A DNA stretch of 64,000 nucleotides from Roseovarius sp. A-2 (GCF_002072155.1 NZ_BDIY01000005.1:62001-126000), one strand, 5' to 3'. Counted from the stretch's first letter, positions 25,795-35,056 are shown. Numbers and translations: made by a program. Notes: generated by a model not told the origin, from the sequence alone.

Positions 25795-26496
25795 TCAGGC
25801 CGATGCGTCGCGGAGCGGGATGATCTGCTGCACGATACCGGCAAAGACCAGGTAGACGCTGGTCACCACCAACCCCCAATGCGCCCAGCTTTGCGGGTCG
25901 AAATGCACCCAGGCGGCCCAGCCCGCGAAGAACGTCCAGCCGAGCGCCATCGGCAGCGTCAGCCAGCGCCAGCGTTCGGTGCGCACCGGATGCACGAACT
26001 TGAGCGGCAGGAACATCGCCACCGACAGGATCACCACGAGGGCGAGGATGATCCAGAACGGCGGCTTGATCGCGAACATCACGATCACCATCATGTTCCA
26101 GCAGCCGGGAAAACCGGAAAAGGAATTGTCCGTGGTCTTCATCCGCGTGTCGGCGAAATACATCGCACTCGCGTAGGTGATCACGATAATCGCAACCCAT
26201 CCCGTCCAGCCCGGCAAGAGGTCGGAGCTGAAAAGCGCGAAGGCGGGAATGAACACATAGGTCAGGTAGTCGATGATCAGGTCGAGCAGCACGCCGTCGA
26301 ATTCGGGGGCGTATTTCTGAACGTGATATTTGCGCGCCAGCGGCCCGTCGATGCCGTCAACGGCAAAGGCCACGACGAGCCACAGGAACATCAGCTCCCA
26401 TTCCCGGTCGATCGCAGCGAGCATGGCGAGCATCGCGAATACCGCGCCGGTGGCTGTAAGAAGATGAACGAGGAGCGCGCGCAACTGTGGTGTCAT
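25795..26496 (-). CDS. pcs: Phosphatidylcholine synthase Pcs
   Basis: A 233-residue CDP-alcohol phosphatidyltransferase. The catalytic motif DGxxAR-x8-G-x3-D-x3-D is present in variant form as DGIDGPLARKYHVQKY followed by FDGVLLDLIID. At least six hydrophobic helices place it in the inner membrane. It makes phosphatidylcholine directly from CDP-diacylglycerol and choline, the pathway typical of alphaproteobacteria. Choline uptake genes at the right end of the window could supply it. The N-terminal MTPQLRALLVHLLTATGAVFA start fits the family. Confidence 0.88.
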   Translation of the reverse strand: MTPQLRALLVHLLTATGAVFAMLAMLAAIDREWELMFLWLVVAFAVDGIDGPLARKYHVQKYAPEFDGVLLDLIIDYLTYVFIPAFALFSSDLLPGWTGWVAIIVITYASAMYFADTRMKTTDNSFSGFPGCWNMMVIVMFAIKPPFWIILALVVILSVAMFLPLKFVHPVRTERWRWLTLPMALGWTFFAGWAAWVHFDPQSWAHWGLVVTSVYLVFAGIVQQIIPLRDASA

Positions 26497-26532
26497 CGGG
26501 GTGTAATGGCGCAGCCGTTCGGGATTTGCAAA

Positions 26533-26564
26533 GAAAAACCCGGCCCCCTTGGCAGGGGACCGGG
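26533..26564 (-). terminator. Rho-independent terminator of the cytochrome P460 gene
   Basis: A stem CCCGG-x-CCCC / GGGG-x-CCGGG with one internal mismatch and a short loop is followed on the minus strand by TTTTTC. It lies about 20 bases after the stop codon at 26587. Confidence 0.85.
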
Positions 26565-26586
26565 CGGTTGCCGTGAGTGGAATGCC

Positions 26587-27174
26587 TCAGTTCGAGACGC
26601 GGACTTCTTCGAGCGGGTAGGCGACCATGTCCTGCGCCTCCCATGCGACGTGGCAGTCGTGGCAGAAGCTCTGCTTGAACTTCATCGGCTTGCCGTTGGG
26701 CTGCACGCCGGCATAGACCCAGTCGGCGGTGTCAGGCGCGCTGCCTTCCTCGCCCTTGGTCATGATGAAAAGCGGGCCGGTGCGGGCCTCTTTCTTTTTC
26801 TTGCTGATGGTGATGCTTTCCTTGGCGAGCACCGAACCTGCGGGCATTACCACACCCTCATCGGCGAATTTCAGGTATTGCTCGGCGGCAACATCATTGG
26901 CGAAGGTCTGCAGCAGGCGGTTGCCATGCGCGCCCGCGACGGCGGGGCGGGTCGAGGTAACGGTCCAGTCGCGATAGGCGACGGCGACCTCGTCGCCTTC
27001 CTTGGCGTATTTCTCAGCCATCTCGTCCTTGAGGCAGGCGTAGATCTCCTCGATCGCGGCGGCGTCAAGGTCGAACGGATCGGTCACGTCGACGGCGCAG
27101 GCCGCATGGGCGACGGGGGCCAATGCGAGGCTGGCAGCGAGGGTCGCGGCGGCGGCGAAAAGCTGGCGTTTCAT
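26587..27174 (-). CDS. Cytochrome P460-like c-type heme protein
   Basis: Encodes 195 residues from ATG 27174, fixed by the Sec signal (LFAAAATLAASLALAPVAHA) and GGAGAGA upstream; the frame is open to 27234. The mature protein reads VAVAYRDWTVTSTRPAVAGAHGNR, a large middle region ending in GPLFIMTKGEEG, then WVYAGVQPNGKPM and a heme c motif CHDCH near the C-terminus. This arrangement is that of the cytochrome P460 / cytochrome c'-beta family. Members oxidise hydroxylamine or bind NO. A Lys-heme cross-link, the P460 hallmark, cannot be assigned from sequence alone. It acts in the periplasm, with its own terminator. Confidence 0.83.
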   Translation of the reverse strand: MKRQLFAAAATLAASLALAPVAHAACAVDVTDPFDLDAAAIEEIYACLKDEMAEKYAKEGDEVAVAYRDWTVTSTRPAVAGAHGNRLLQTFANDVAAEQYLKFADEGVVMPAGSVLAKESITISKKKKEARTGPLFIMTKGEEGSAPDTADWVYAGVQPNGKPMKFKQSFCHDCHVAWEAQDMVAYPLEEVRVSN

Positions 27175-27296
27175 GATGATAGTCTCTCCATTTCGGTCAC
27201 AAGACGCAAAGGTCTTCCGCGCGGACCGTGGCACATATTGGTTGAAATTGAACCTAACTATTCCGTGAGGAGAGAGGCGTTTTCGAGACCCGGCGC

Positions 27297-29276
27297 TCAG
27301 GCCTGGTCGGGTGGCGTGGCCTCGCGCGCAAGATCCTGGATCATCTCGTCAAGGCCGCGCATGCTGGTCTGCTTCTCGCCGAGGCGACGCACCGAAAGGG
27401 TGCGCTCCTCAACCTCGCGCATGCCGCAGGCGAGGATCACCGGGACCTTGCCGACCGAGTGCTCCCGCACCTTGTAATTGATCTTTTCGTTGCGCGTGTC
27501 AGCCTCGGCGCGGATGCCGAGGGCGGTCAGTTTCTCAACGACTTCCTGCACATAGTCATCCGCCTCCGAGGTGATTGTGGCCACGACCACCTGACGCGGG
27601 GCCATCCAGAAGGGCAACCGGCCCTCCCAGTTCTCGATCAGGATACCGATGAACCGCTCGAACGAGCCGAGACAGGCGCGGTGCAGCATATATGGGCGGT
27701 GCTTGTCGCCATCGGCACCGATATAGGTGGCACCGAGCCGCTCGGGTAGGTTCGGGTCGACCTGGAAGGTGCCGCATTGCCAGACCCGACCGATCGCGTC
27801 GGTCAGGTAGAAATCGAGCTTCGGCCCGTAGAAGGCACCGTCGCCCGGTTCAAGCACATAGTCGCGTCCCACGGCCTTGATCGCCTTCTCCAGCGCCCCT
27901 TCGACATGGTCCCAGCTTTCGTCCGAGCCGACGCGCTTTTCGGGGCGTGTGGCAAAGCGGATCTCGAAATCCGGAAAGCCCAGCTCGCGATAGACATCTG
28001 CGAGGAAGTCGATGAAACGCGCACATTCCTCCTGGATCTGGTCCTCGGTGCAGAAGATATGCGCGTCATCCTGGGTAAAGCCGCGCACCCGCATGATGCC
28101 GTGCAGCGCGCCCGAAGGTTCGAATCGCGCGCAGGAGCCGAATTCCGCCAACCTGAGCGGTAGGTCGCGGTAGCTTTTGAGCCCCTGGTTGAAGACCTGC
28201 ACGTGGCACGGGCAGTTCATCGGCTTGAGCGCGTTGATGCGGGTCTGTTCCTGGTTGCGGGCGCTGGCATCGTCGTTCTCGCCGTCACGGCTTTCATCCA
28301 CCTCGACCAGGAACATGTGGTGCTGATACTTCTCCCAATGGCCGCTTGCCTCCCATAGCTTGCGGTCGACCACCTGAGGGGTGTTTATCTCGCGATAGCC
28401 ACCGACGCGCTGCTTGCGACGCATGTAATCTTGCAACGCGGTGTAGATGGTCCATCCGTTGGGATGCCAGAAAACCTGGCCGGGTGCCTCTTCCTGCATG
28501 TGGAAAAGGTCCAGCTCGCGGCCCAGCTTTCGATGGTCGCGGCGTTCGGCCTCTTCGAGGAAGGTGAGGTAATCCTTGAGCTTTTCCTTGGACTGGAATG
28601 CCACACCATAGATGCGTTGCAGCATCGGGCGGCTGCTGTCGCCGCGCCAATAGGCCCCGGCGACGCTCATCAGCTTGAAGGCGTCGGCAGGCACCTGACC
28701 GGTATGTTGCAGATGCGGGCCGCGGCACAGGTCTTGCCAGTGCCCGTGCCAGTACATGCGCAGCGGCTCGTCGCCGGGAATGGCCTCGATCAGCTCGATC
28801 TTGTAGGGCTCGCCAGTGCCGCGATAATGTTCGATGGCGCGGGGACGCTCCCAGATCTCGGTGCGCACCGGTTCACGCAGGTTGATGATCTCTTTCATCT
28901 TTTTCTCGATGAGGCCGAGATCCTCGGGTGTGAAGGGCTCCGCGCGGTCGAAATCGTAATACCAGCCGTTCTGGATGACGGGACCGATAGTGACCTTCAC
29001 CTCGGGCCAGAGTTCCTGCACCGCGCGGGCCATGATATGCGCGAGGTCATGCCGGATGAGTTCGAGCGCCGGGGCCTCGTCCTTCATCGTGTTGATGCTG
29101 ACCGCCGCGTCTTGCGGGATCGGCCATTGCAGATCCCAGTGCTGGCCGTCGACATGCGCTGAAATGGCCTTTTTCGCCAGTGAGGTCGAAATGCTTGACG
29201 CGACTTCGGCAGGGGTCACGCCTGCGGGATAATCGCGTGCATTGCCATCGGGAAAGGTGAGGGAGATATTGGCCAT
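27297..29276 (-). CDS. thrS: Threonyl-tRNA synthetase
   Basis: Encodes 659 residues from ATG 29276; GAGGAG lies about 8 bases upstream, while the frame extends to 29411 with unsupported residues. Domain order is: a TGS domain ([18 protein letters not shown]), the editing/SAD domain ([14 protein letters not shown] with the H-x3-H type site), then the class II core ([10 protein letters not shown] motif 1/2 region, [15 protein letters not shown], and motif 3 [21 protein letters not shown]). The C-terminal anticodon-binding domain ends near [11 protein letters not shown]. No T-box-like leader was recognised. Confidence 0.97.
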   Translation of the reverse strand: MANISLTFPDGNARDYPAGVTPAEVASSISTSLAKKAISAHVDGQHWDLQWPIPQDAAVSINTMKDEAPALELIRHDLAHIMARAVQELWPEVKVTIGPVIQNGWYYDFDRAEPFTPEDLGLIEKKMKEIINLREPVRTEIWERPRAIEHYRGTGEPYKIELIEAIPGDEPLRMYWHGHWQDLCRGPHLQHTGQVPADAFKLMSVAGAYWRGDSSRPMLQRIYGVAFQSKEKLKDYLTFLEEAERRDHRKLGRELDLFHMQEEAPGQVFWHPNGWTIYTALQDYMRRKQRVGGYREINTPQVVDRKLWEASGHWEKYQHHMFLVEVDESRDGENDDASARNQEQTRINALKPMNCPCHVQVFNQGLKSYRDLPLRLAEFGSCARFEPSGALHGIMRVRGFTQDDAHIFCTEDQIQEECARFIDFLADVYRELGFPDFEIRFATRPEKRVGSDESWDHVEGALEKAIKAVGRDYVLEPGDGAFYGPKLDFYLTDAIGRVWQCGTFQVDPNLPERLGATYIGADGDKHRPYMLHRACLGSFERFIGILIENWEGRLPFWMAPRQVVVATITSEADDYVQEVVEKLTALGIRAEADTRNEKINYKVREHSVGKVPVILACGMREVEERTLSVRRLGEKQTSMRGLDEMIQDLAREATPPDQA

Positions 29277-29357
29277 TGCTCTGGCTCCTCGTCGGTTTGG
29301 CGCCCACGGAACGCCCGGTTGCGGGTATGGTTGACGCCTAATGCCCGCCGCGTGTCC

Positions 29358-29373
29358 GCAGGTCAAGACCTGC
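29358..29373. promoter_or_regulatory. Perfect 7-bp inverted repeat between thrS and the 81-residue gene
   Basis: GCAGGTC-AA-GACCTGC lies 80 bases upstream of the thrS ATG. The half-site context CCGCAGGTC recurs at about 29416-29424. It could be an operator or a leader hairpin for thrS. No regulator is implied by the sequence. Confidence 0.35.
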
Positions 29374-29543
29374 TGACGGATGAGGCAGTATACAATGGTA
29401 TAGATTATCATTTTGCCGCAGGTCGGAAAAAGCGTTGGACATGTCGCAATTGATGGCTTAATTGCCGCTTATCGGTCACGAAACAATATTACGCTGCACC
29501 TGCACAATGCCTGGGGGCAGCATGGGCTTAGGAGGCCAGTTAC

Positions 29544-29789
29544 ATGGCGGGTTATAATTCAAACTTCGAATTGTCGGTCGCGGATATGGAGTTGATTGAG
29601 GCGGCGCTGCGTCAGACCAAATCCGATCTTTCGGCGCGTGCCGTGCCGGTCGCCGAGCAGCATGACAAGACCGTGGACAGCATCGGCGATGCCGATGAGA
29701 CCCTGCGCCAGGTTCACGATCTTCTGGGCCGACTGCACAATCAAAAGGTTTTCTACCGCCCGCGTCGCGGGGCCTATATCGGCGGCTGA
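29544..29789 (+). CDS. Small hypothetical protein, 81 residues
   Basis: Starts at ATG 29544 with TTAGGAGG about 7 bases upstream, a good ribosome site. The product is soluble, with no signal or membrane segment. A long central helix-forming stretch (VADMELIEAALRQTKSDLSA, then a stretch ending DADETLRQVHDLLGRLHNQ) predicts a helical hairpin or coiled coil. A basic tail follows (VFYRPRRGAYIGG). I do not recognise the family. The gene stands alone between divergent thrS and a hydrolase gene, so context gives no function. Confidence 0.7.
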   Translation: MAGYNSNFELSVADMELIEAALRQTKSDLSARAVPVAEQHDKTVDSIGDADETLRQVHDLLGRLHNQKVFYRPRRGAYIGG

Positions 29790-29898
29790 CCGAACGTTAA
29801 ACTGTATGTCTGCTCGTCCTGAGCCTGGGCGGTCGCACATTGCTTGCCCGTGGTGGCTGCGCCGTGCATGATCGCCCCGAACGACGCGGGAGGACGCG

Positions 29899-30657
29899 AT
29901 GCAGGGGACGCCTTATCTGACTACCGCCGAGGGCCGCGATCTGGCGTATCATCAGACGCCGGGGCAAGGGCCGGGCGTGGTGTTCCTCGGCGGGTTCAAA
30001 TCCGACATGGAGGGAACCAAGGCGCTCTGGCTGGAGCAGTGGGCGCAACGCGCCGGCCGCGCTTTTCTGCGGTTCGACTATTCCGGGCACGGGCGCTCCT
30101 CTGGTGCCTTTACCGACGGTTGCATCGGCGATTGGGTGGCGGATGCGCGAGCGGTGATCGAGGCGTTGACCAAGGGGCCGCAAATCCTCGTGGGGTCCTC
30201 CATGGGGGGCTGGATCGCACTCTTGCTGGCGCGGGAGATGCCGCAGCGGGTGGTGGGCATGGTGACAATCGCCGCCGCCCCGGACTTCACCGAGGATTCG
30301 ATGTGGGCGGGCTTCAATGCGGCGCAACGCGCGGCGTTGCGGGATGACGGGCAAATTGATCTGCCGAGCGACTATGGCGAGCCCTATGTCATTACCCGTC
30401 GACTGATCGAGGAGGGGCGGGAGAACCTGGTTTTGCGCTCACCGCTCGATCTTCCCTTTCCTGTTCGATTTCTGCAAGGAACCGCCGATAAAGATGTGGA
30501 TAAGTCCGTAGCCTTGTCGCTTTTGGACCATTCGACAGGGCCAGATATGCGGCTGGTTCTGGTCGATGGCGCCGATCACCGGTTCTCGGACTGCGATTGT
30601 CTGGCGCTGATCGGGGCGTCGGTAGAAGAGGTGATCGCGCGGGCCGGTCAGGCGTGA
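29899..30657 (+). CDS. Alpha/beta hydrolase
   Basis: Encodes 252 residues. It has the full alpha/beta hydrolase pattern: oxyanion segment VVFLGGFKSDMEGTKA, RFDYSGHGRSSG, nucleophile elbow GSSMGGW (Ser about 98), acid in FLQGTADKDVD, and catalytic His in DGADHRFSD. The G-F-x-S-D-M-x-G-T-K segment resembles the ABHD10-like thioesterase/esterase group. The substrate is unknown. A second, unrelated-looking alpha/beta hydrolase follows about 130 bases later. Confidence 0.85.
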   Translation: MQGTPYLTTAEGRDLAYHQTPGQGPGVVFLGGFKSDMEGTKALWLEQWAQRAGRAFLRFDYSGHGRSSGAFTDGCIGDWVADARAVIEALTKGPQILVGSSMGGWIALLLAREMPQRVVGMVTIAAAPDFTEDSMWAGFNAAQRAALRDDGQIDLPSDYGEPYVITRRLIEEGRENLVLRSPLDLPFPVRFLQGTADKDVDKSVALSLLDHSTGPDMRLVLVDGADHRFSDCDCLALIGASVEEVIARAGQA

Positions 30658-30784
30658 GGTGCGACTGGACGCCCGGCGTATTCCAGCGCGCGAGGGCAGG
30701 AGGGGCTTGCTCTTTGGTCTTGCAAGGTGACAATCTGATTCCCGATAGCGGGGGCGCAGACCCTCGGGAAGTGCGAGATGTCAA

Positions 30785-31513
30785 ATGAGCAGTGATCCGG
30801 TCGTGTTTCTGCCCGGCATGATGTGCGATGCGCGGCTTTTCGCGCCGCAACTGGCCGACATGAGCCGCGATATGGCGGTCACGGTTGCGCCGATCACTGG
30901 CGGGGACCGGATCGAGGAGATCGCCTCGGGCTTGCTCGACGTGCTGCCGCGCCGGTTTGCGCTGGCCGGGTTGTCGATGGGCGGCATCGTCGCGATGGAG
31001 ATTCTGCGGCGCGCTCCGGACCGGGTGACGCGGATCGCCCTGATGGATACCAATGCGCTTGCCGAAACCCCGCAATCCGCCGCAGCCTACGAGCCCTTCA
31101 TCATCAAGCTGCGCGCGGGCACCGTGGCCGATGCCGTCGAAATGATGCTGGGCCGCGATGTGTTGGCCCCCGGGCAGGGGCGCGCGGCGGTGCTGGCGCA
31201 GGTGGTGGAGATGGCCACCGCGCTCGGACCCGAGGCAATCATCCGGCAGACGCGCGCGCTGCAACGCCGCCGCGATTATCAGGCGGTGCTGCGGCGCTGC
31301 AAGGTGCCGACGCTGGTGCTGTGCGGCGAGCAGGACGGGCTGACCCCACCCCGGCGGCACAGCTTTCTGGCCGAGCTGATCCCCACGGCGACGCTCTCCC
31401 TGGTGCCCGAGGCGGGGCATCTGCCGGTTCTGGAACAACCCGAGGTGACCACCGCGGCGCTGCGTGGCTGGCTGAAACGGCCCTTGATGCTGCAGAACCC
31501 GGTCGATGCCTGA
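30785..31513 (+). CDS. Alpha/beta hydrolase (second copy type)
   Basis: Encodes 242 residues. The HG-type oxyanion region is FLPGMMCDARLF, the nucleophile elbow is AGLSMGGIVA (Ser about 62), the acid is in LCGEQDGLTPP, and the catalytic His is in PEAGHLPVLEQP. The family is that of small esterases and haloperoxidase-like hydrolases. The end overlaps the next small membrane-protein gene by 8 bases, so the two are co-translated. It is distinct from the preceding hydrolase in length and motifs and is not an obvious recent duplicate. Confidence 0.85.
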   Translation: MSSDPVVFLPGMMCDARLFAPQLADMSRDMAVTVAPITGGDRIEEIASGLLDVLPRRFALAGLSMGGIVAMEILRRAPDRVTRIALMDTNALAETPQSAAAYEPFIIKLRAGTVADAVEMMLGRDVLAPGQGRAAVLAQVVEMATALGPEAIIRQTRALQRRRDYQAVLRRCKVPTLVLCGEQDGLTPPRRHSFLAELIPTATLSLVPEAGHLPVLEQPEVTTAALRGWLKRPLMLQNPVDA

Positions 31514-31757
31514 GCCGAAGCGGAATCCGATCGCCCCGCCCAAGGGCAGGCTGCGTCAACTGCGCCGCCGAATGCAGGTCTGGACCGGGCGCAGATTGCC
31601 ACCGGGGATCAGGCTGCTCGTCGGGCTGTTGCTGATCGTCGGCGGAATTCTGGGGTTTCTGCCGGTGCTCGGCTTCTGGATGATCCCGCTGGGGATCACG
31701 GTGGCCGCGCTCGATATCGTGCCGCTCTGGCGATGGCTGCGGCGTCGCACGCGGTGA
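31506..31757 (+). CDS. Small membrane protein, 83 residues
   Basis: Begins at ATG 31506 inside the end of the hydrolase gene. A strongly basic N-terminus (KGRLRQLRRRMQVWTGRR) precedes two hydrophobic stretches, LLVGLLLIVGGILGFLPVLG and FWMIPLGITVAALDIVPLW, predicting a helical hairpin with both ends in the cytoplasm. The basic tail RWLRRRTR fits this. It looks like a conserved transmembrane protein of the group. No function can be assigned. Confidence 0.75.
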   Translation: MPEPKRNPIAPPKGRLRQLRRRMQVWTGRRLPPGIRLLVGLLLIVGGILGFLPVLGFWMIPLGITVAALDIVPLWRWLRRRTR

Positions 31758-31777
31758 CTGCACTGAACTCGGATCGC

Positions 31778-31806
31778 CCGGCGGCACGGCAAGGCCGTAC
31801 CGCCGG
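31778..31806. terminator. Hairpin between convergent small membrane-protein gene and phaZ
   Basis: A 13-bp stem with one mismatch, CCGGCGGCACGGC / GCCGTACCGCCGG, has an AAG loop and sits in the 56-base gap between convergent stops. The stem is strong but there is no T run, so Rho-independent action is uncertain. Confidence 0.5.
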
Positions 31807-31813
31807 AGCCTGC

Positions 31814-33094
31814 TCAGCCGTTCGCGGCGATATTGCGATTCGCCGGCTTGGCGGCGCGCGCAGGCCGTGCATTCGCGTCGATGAAATCGAGCACGACAGG
31901 GCGGATGTTGTTGCGCCAGGACCGGCCCGCGAAAATGCCATAATGACCGGCCTCGGGCTCGAGATAGCTGGCCTTCATGTGATCGGGCAGCCCGGTACAG
32001 AGGTCAAGCGCCGCGACGCATTGGCCGGGGGCCGAGATATCGTCCTTGCCGCCCTCGACGGTCTTGACCGCGACCTTGGTGATCTTGCCCAGATCGACCC
32101 GGTGTCCCTTGATCTCGAAGCGGTTCTGCGCGATCTCCAGCCCCTTGAAAATCCGCTCCACCGTTGAGAGGTAAAACTCGGCTGTCATGTCCATGACCGC
32201 GAGATATTCATCGTAGAACCGGTTATGGGCGTCGTGATCGCTCGCGTCGCCCTGGCTGACGCGCATGATCTGATCGGTAAAGGCCTTGGCGTGGCGCTCG
32301 GCATTCATCGACACGAAGGAGGCCAGTTGCAGCAGGCCGGGATAGACCTGACGGCCCACACCCTTGTATTTAAAGCCGACGCGCTGGATCATGGTTTCCT
32401 CAAGCTGGCCCATGGTCACGCGGCGGCCAAAGTCCGTCACGTCCGTAGGTGTGGCGTCGGGGTCGATGGGGCCGCCGATGAGGGTGAGCGTGCGCGGCTG
32501 CGCCTCGGGCTCGAGTTCGGCCAGATAGGCCGTCGCGGCCAGCGTCAGCGGCGCGGGCTGGCAGACGGCGATGACGTTGATGTCGGGGCCCAGTTCTTTC
32601 ATGAAATCGACAAGGTAGAGGGTGTAATCCTCGATATCGAACTTGCCTTCGGACACGGGGATATCGCGCGCATTATGCCAGTCGGTGACATAGACCTCGC
32701 AATTAACCAGCAGCGATTTGACGGTCGACCGCAAGAGTGTCGCGTAATGGCCCGACATCGGTGCAACGAGCATCACCTTGCGCGGCTGTTCCTCGCGCCC
32801 CGCGACACTGAAATGGATGAGATCGCCGAACGGGCGAGAGACCACCGTTTCAATGTTCACCAGATGGTCGCGCCCATCCTCGTGGGTGAAGGTGCGGATG
32901 CCCCAATCGGGCTTCGAGACCATGCGCTGATAGCTGCGCTCGGTCACCTCGCCCCAGGCCGCCATCCATTGCAAGGCAGGGTTTGGCACCAAGCTGAACA
33001 TCGGATAGGATGCGAAGGAAAGGGCGGAGGCTCCCAGCCATTGGTTGGCATTTCGGAGGGATTCCATGAGGTCGTAAGTGGCCATGTAGCGCAT
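31814..33094 (-). CDS. phaZ: Intracellular polyhydroxyalkanoate depolymerase PhaZ
   Basis: Encodes 426 residues from ATG 33094, with AGGAG 6 bases upstream; a longer frame reaches 33121. It resembles the intracellular PHB depolymerase family of Cupriavidus and Paracoccus type. Its N-terminus is MRYMATYDLMESLRNANQWL. Its core is alpha/beta hydrolase-like, with a Cys-type nucleophile site in NVIAVCQPAPLTLAA and with MLVAPMSGHYATLLR, and a late EAGHYGIFAGRSWR carries the catalytic His. It mobilises stored polyester granules. It is divergent from phaC across a 100-base region that holds a PhaR-type operator. Confidence 0.93.
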   Translation of the reverse strand: MRYMATYDLMESLRNANQWLGASALSFASYPMFSLVPNPALQWMAAWGEVTERSYQRMVSKPDWGIRTFTHEDGRDHLVNIETVVSRPFGDLIHFSVAGREEQPRKVMLVAPMSGHYATLLRSTVKSLLVNCEVYVTDWHNARDIPVSEGKFDIEDYTLYLVDFMKELGPDINVIAVCQPAPLTLAATAYLAELEPEAQPRTLTLIGGPIDPDATPTDVTDFGRRVTMGQLEETMIQRVGFKYKGVGRQVYPGLLQLASFVSMNAERHAKAFTDQIMRVSQGDASDHDAHNRFYDEYLAVMDMTAEFYLSTVERIFKGLEIAQNRFEIKGHRVDLGKITKVAVKTVEGGKDDISAPGQCVAALDLCTGLPDHMKASYLEPEAGHYGIFAGRSWRNNIRPVVLDFIDANARPARAAKPANRNIAANG

Positions 33095-33167
33095 ATTCGT
33101 CTCCTGCTCTCGGGTGGGCACCCGGTTCCATTCGCCGCACTGCCCCTCCGGTCGTGGCGACGGTATG

Positions 33168-33178
33168 CTGCATAGCAG
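33168..33178. promoter_or_regulatory. PhaR-type operator in the phaZ-phaC intergenic region
   Basis: CTGC-ATA-GCAG is a perfect match to the CTGC-N3-GCAG type palindrome I recall as recognised by PhaR in Paracoccus. It is 16 bases before the phaC ATG and lies between divergent phaZ and phaC, so one repressor could act on either or both. Confidence 0.65.
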
Positions 33179-33194
33179 AAAATGTTAAGGGGAA

Positions 33195-35009
33195 ATGATT
33201 GAAATGGCAACGCAAGACAATGTCGCAGGCGAAAACGTTGAAAAGATGAACGAAAATCTCGCCAAGGTCGAGCAGTTGTCGCAGCGGCTGGTTCAGGCGC
33301 TGGCCGCGCGCAAGCCTGCGAATCCGACGTTGAACGCCCCGTCGCAGGATCTGTTTGCCAAGGCGGCGTCGTCCTACTGGACTGAGATGTTCGAGAATCC
33401 CGGCAAGATTTATGAGCAGCAACTGGAATACTGGGGCAAGTCGGTGCGTCATTTCATGGAGGCGCAGCAGATGCTGATGCGCGGCGAGGCGGCCGAGCCG
33501 GATGACACGCCCGACCCGCTGGCGGGCGACAAGCGCTTTGCCAATCCGCTGTGGGAGTCGCACCCGTATTTCAAATACGTCAAGCGGCAATATGCGCTCA
33601 ACGCGCAGGCCATTGAGCAGGCGCTCGAGGAGATCGACGAGGATCTGCCGGAGAAGGACCGCCTCAAACTTGATTATTTCGCGCATCAGATCATCGACAT
33701 GATGTCGCCCACGAATTTTCTCGGCACCAACCCAGATGCGCTGGAACGCGCCATCGAGACCGAGGGCGAGAGCCTGGTGAAGGGGATGGAGAACCTGATC
33801 GCCGACCTGGAGGCCAATAACGGCGAGTTGGTCGTGCGCCTGGCTGATGACAAGGCGTTCGAGCTGGGCACCAATATCGCCACCACCCCCGGCGAGGTGG
33901 TCTATCGCAATCGGATGATGGAGCTCATTCAGTACAGCCCCACCACCGAGCAGGTCCACGCCATCCCGCTGGTGATCTTTCCGCCCTGGATCAACAAGTT
34001 CTATATCCTCGATCTCAAGGCACAGAACAGCCTGATCAAGTGGATCACCGATCAGGGCTATACGCTGTTTGTCGTGAGCTGGGTCAATGCCGATGCCAGC
34101 CATGCCGATGTCGGCATGGAGGAGTACATCGAAGAGGGCTTTCTGACCGCAATCCGCGAGGCCAAGGCGATCACCGGTCAAAAACAGGTAAACGCCGTGG
34201 GTTATTGCATCGCAGGCACCACGCTGCACCTGACGCTGGCACTGATGGCCAAGCGCGGTGACAAATCGGTGAAATCGGCCACGTTCTTTACTGCGCTTAC
34301 CGATTTTGCGGAACAGGGAGAGTTCACGCCCTTCCTGCAGGACGATTTCATCGACGGCATTGAGGAGGAGGTCACCGCGCAGGGTGTGCTGCGCTCCTTC
34401 ATAATGGGGCGCACCATGTCGTTCCTGCGCTCTCGTGATCTGATCTACCAGCCTGCGGTGCGTAGCTACATGATGGGCGAGGCGCCGCCCGCCTTCGATC
34501 TGCTCTACTGGAACGGCGACGGGGCGAACCTGCCGGCGAAAATGACGGTGCAGTATCTGCGGGGCCTGTGTCAGGGCAACCATTTCGTGACCGACGGGTT
34601 CGATCTCTGCGGCGAGCGGCTGCATGTCAGCGACGTCAAGGTGCCGCTCATGTCGGTCACTTGTGAGAATGACCATATCGCGGCGTGGAAGGATTGCTAT
34701 CGCGGCTTTCAGCAGACCGGCGCTAAGGACCGCACCTTCATCGTATCGGAATCCGGCCATATCGCCGGGATTGTCAATCCGCCCGCCAAGAAGAAATACG
34801 GGCATTACACCAATGACGACCTGAGCGGGTCGCCGGAGGACTGGCTGGAGCGGGCCACCTATCACGAAGGGTCGTGGTGGCCGCGCTGGGAGGCATGGCT
34901 GGCGAAGCGATCGGGCAAGATGGTTGTCGCCCGCGAACCGGGCGATTCGGAGCATCCGGCGCTGGCACCGGCCCCTGGCACCTATGTGCGCAAGAAGGCA
35001 AGCCTCTGA
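33195..35009 (+). CDS. phaC: Class I polyhydroxyalkanoate synthase PhaC
   Basis: A 604-residue polymerase that builds PHB from 3-hydroxybutyryl-CoA on granules. The lipase-like box with catalytic cysteine is GYCIAGTT (about residue 336), followed by VTCENDHIAAWKD (acid) and SESGHIAGIVNPP (His). The N-terminal PhaC domain has FVVSWVNADASH. AAGGGG lies four bases before ATG 33195, and ATG 33204 is an alternative. phaP and phaR follow on the same strand, each with its own signals. Confidence 0.96.
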   Translation: MIEMATQDNVAGENVEKMNENLAKVEQLSQRLVQALAARKPANPTLNAPSQDLFAKAASSYWTEMFENPGKIYEQQLEYWGKSVRHFMEAQQMLMRGEAAEPDDTPDPLAGDKRFANPLWESHPYFKYVKRQYALNAQAIEQALEEIDEDLPEKDRLKLDYFAHQIIDMMSPTNFLGTNPDALERAIETEGESLVKGMENLIADLEANNGELVVRLADDKAFELGTNIATTPGEVVYRNRMMELIQYSPTTEQVHAIPLVIFPPWINKFYILDLKAQNSLIKWITDQGYTLFVVSWVNADASHADVGMEEYIEEGFLTAIREAKAITGQKQVNAVGYCIAGTTLHLTLALMAKRGDKSVKSATFFTALTDFAEQGEFTPFLQDDFIDGIEEEVTAQGVLRSFIMGRTMSFLRSRDLIYQPAVRSYMMGEAPPAFDLLYWNGDGANLPAKMTVQYLRGLCQGNHFVTDGFDLCGERLHVSDVKVPLMSVTCENDHIAAWKDCYRGFQQTGAKDRTFIVSESGHIAGIVNPPAKKKYGHYTNDDLSGSPEDWLERATYHEGSWWPRWEAWLAKRSGKMVVAREPGDSEHPALAPAPGTYVRKKASL

Positions 35010-35045
35010 TCTGGAAGTCTTTTGACCCTACGTCACCAAAAAATG

Positions 35046-35056
35046 CTGCAATGCAG
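35046..35056. promoter_or_regulatory. Perfect PhaR-type operator upstream of the phaP promoter
   Basis: CTGC-AAT-GCAG, the same palindrome class as at phaC, ends 9 bases before the phaP -35 element. A second, one-mismatch copy (CCGC-GTT-GCAG, 35074-35084) lies in the promoter spacer. Confidence 0.7.
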
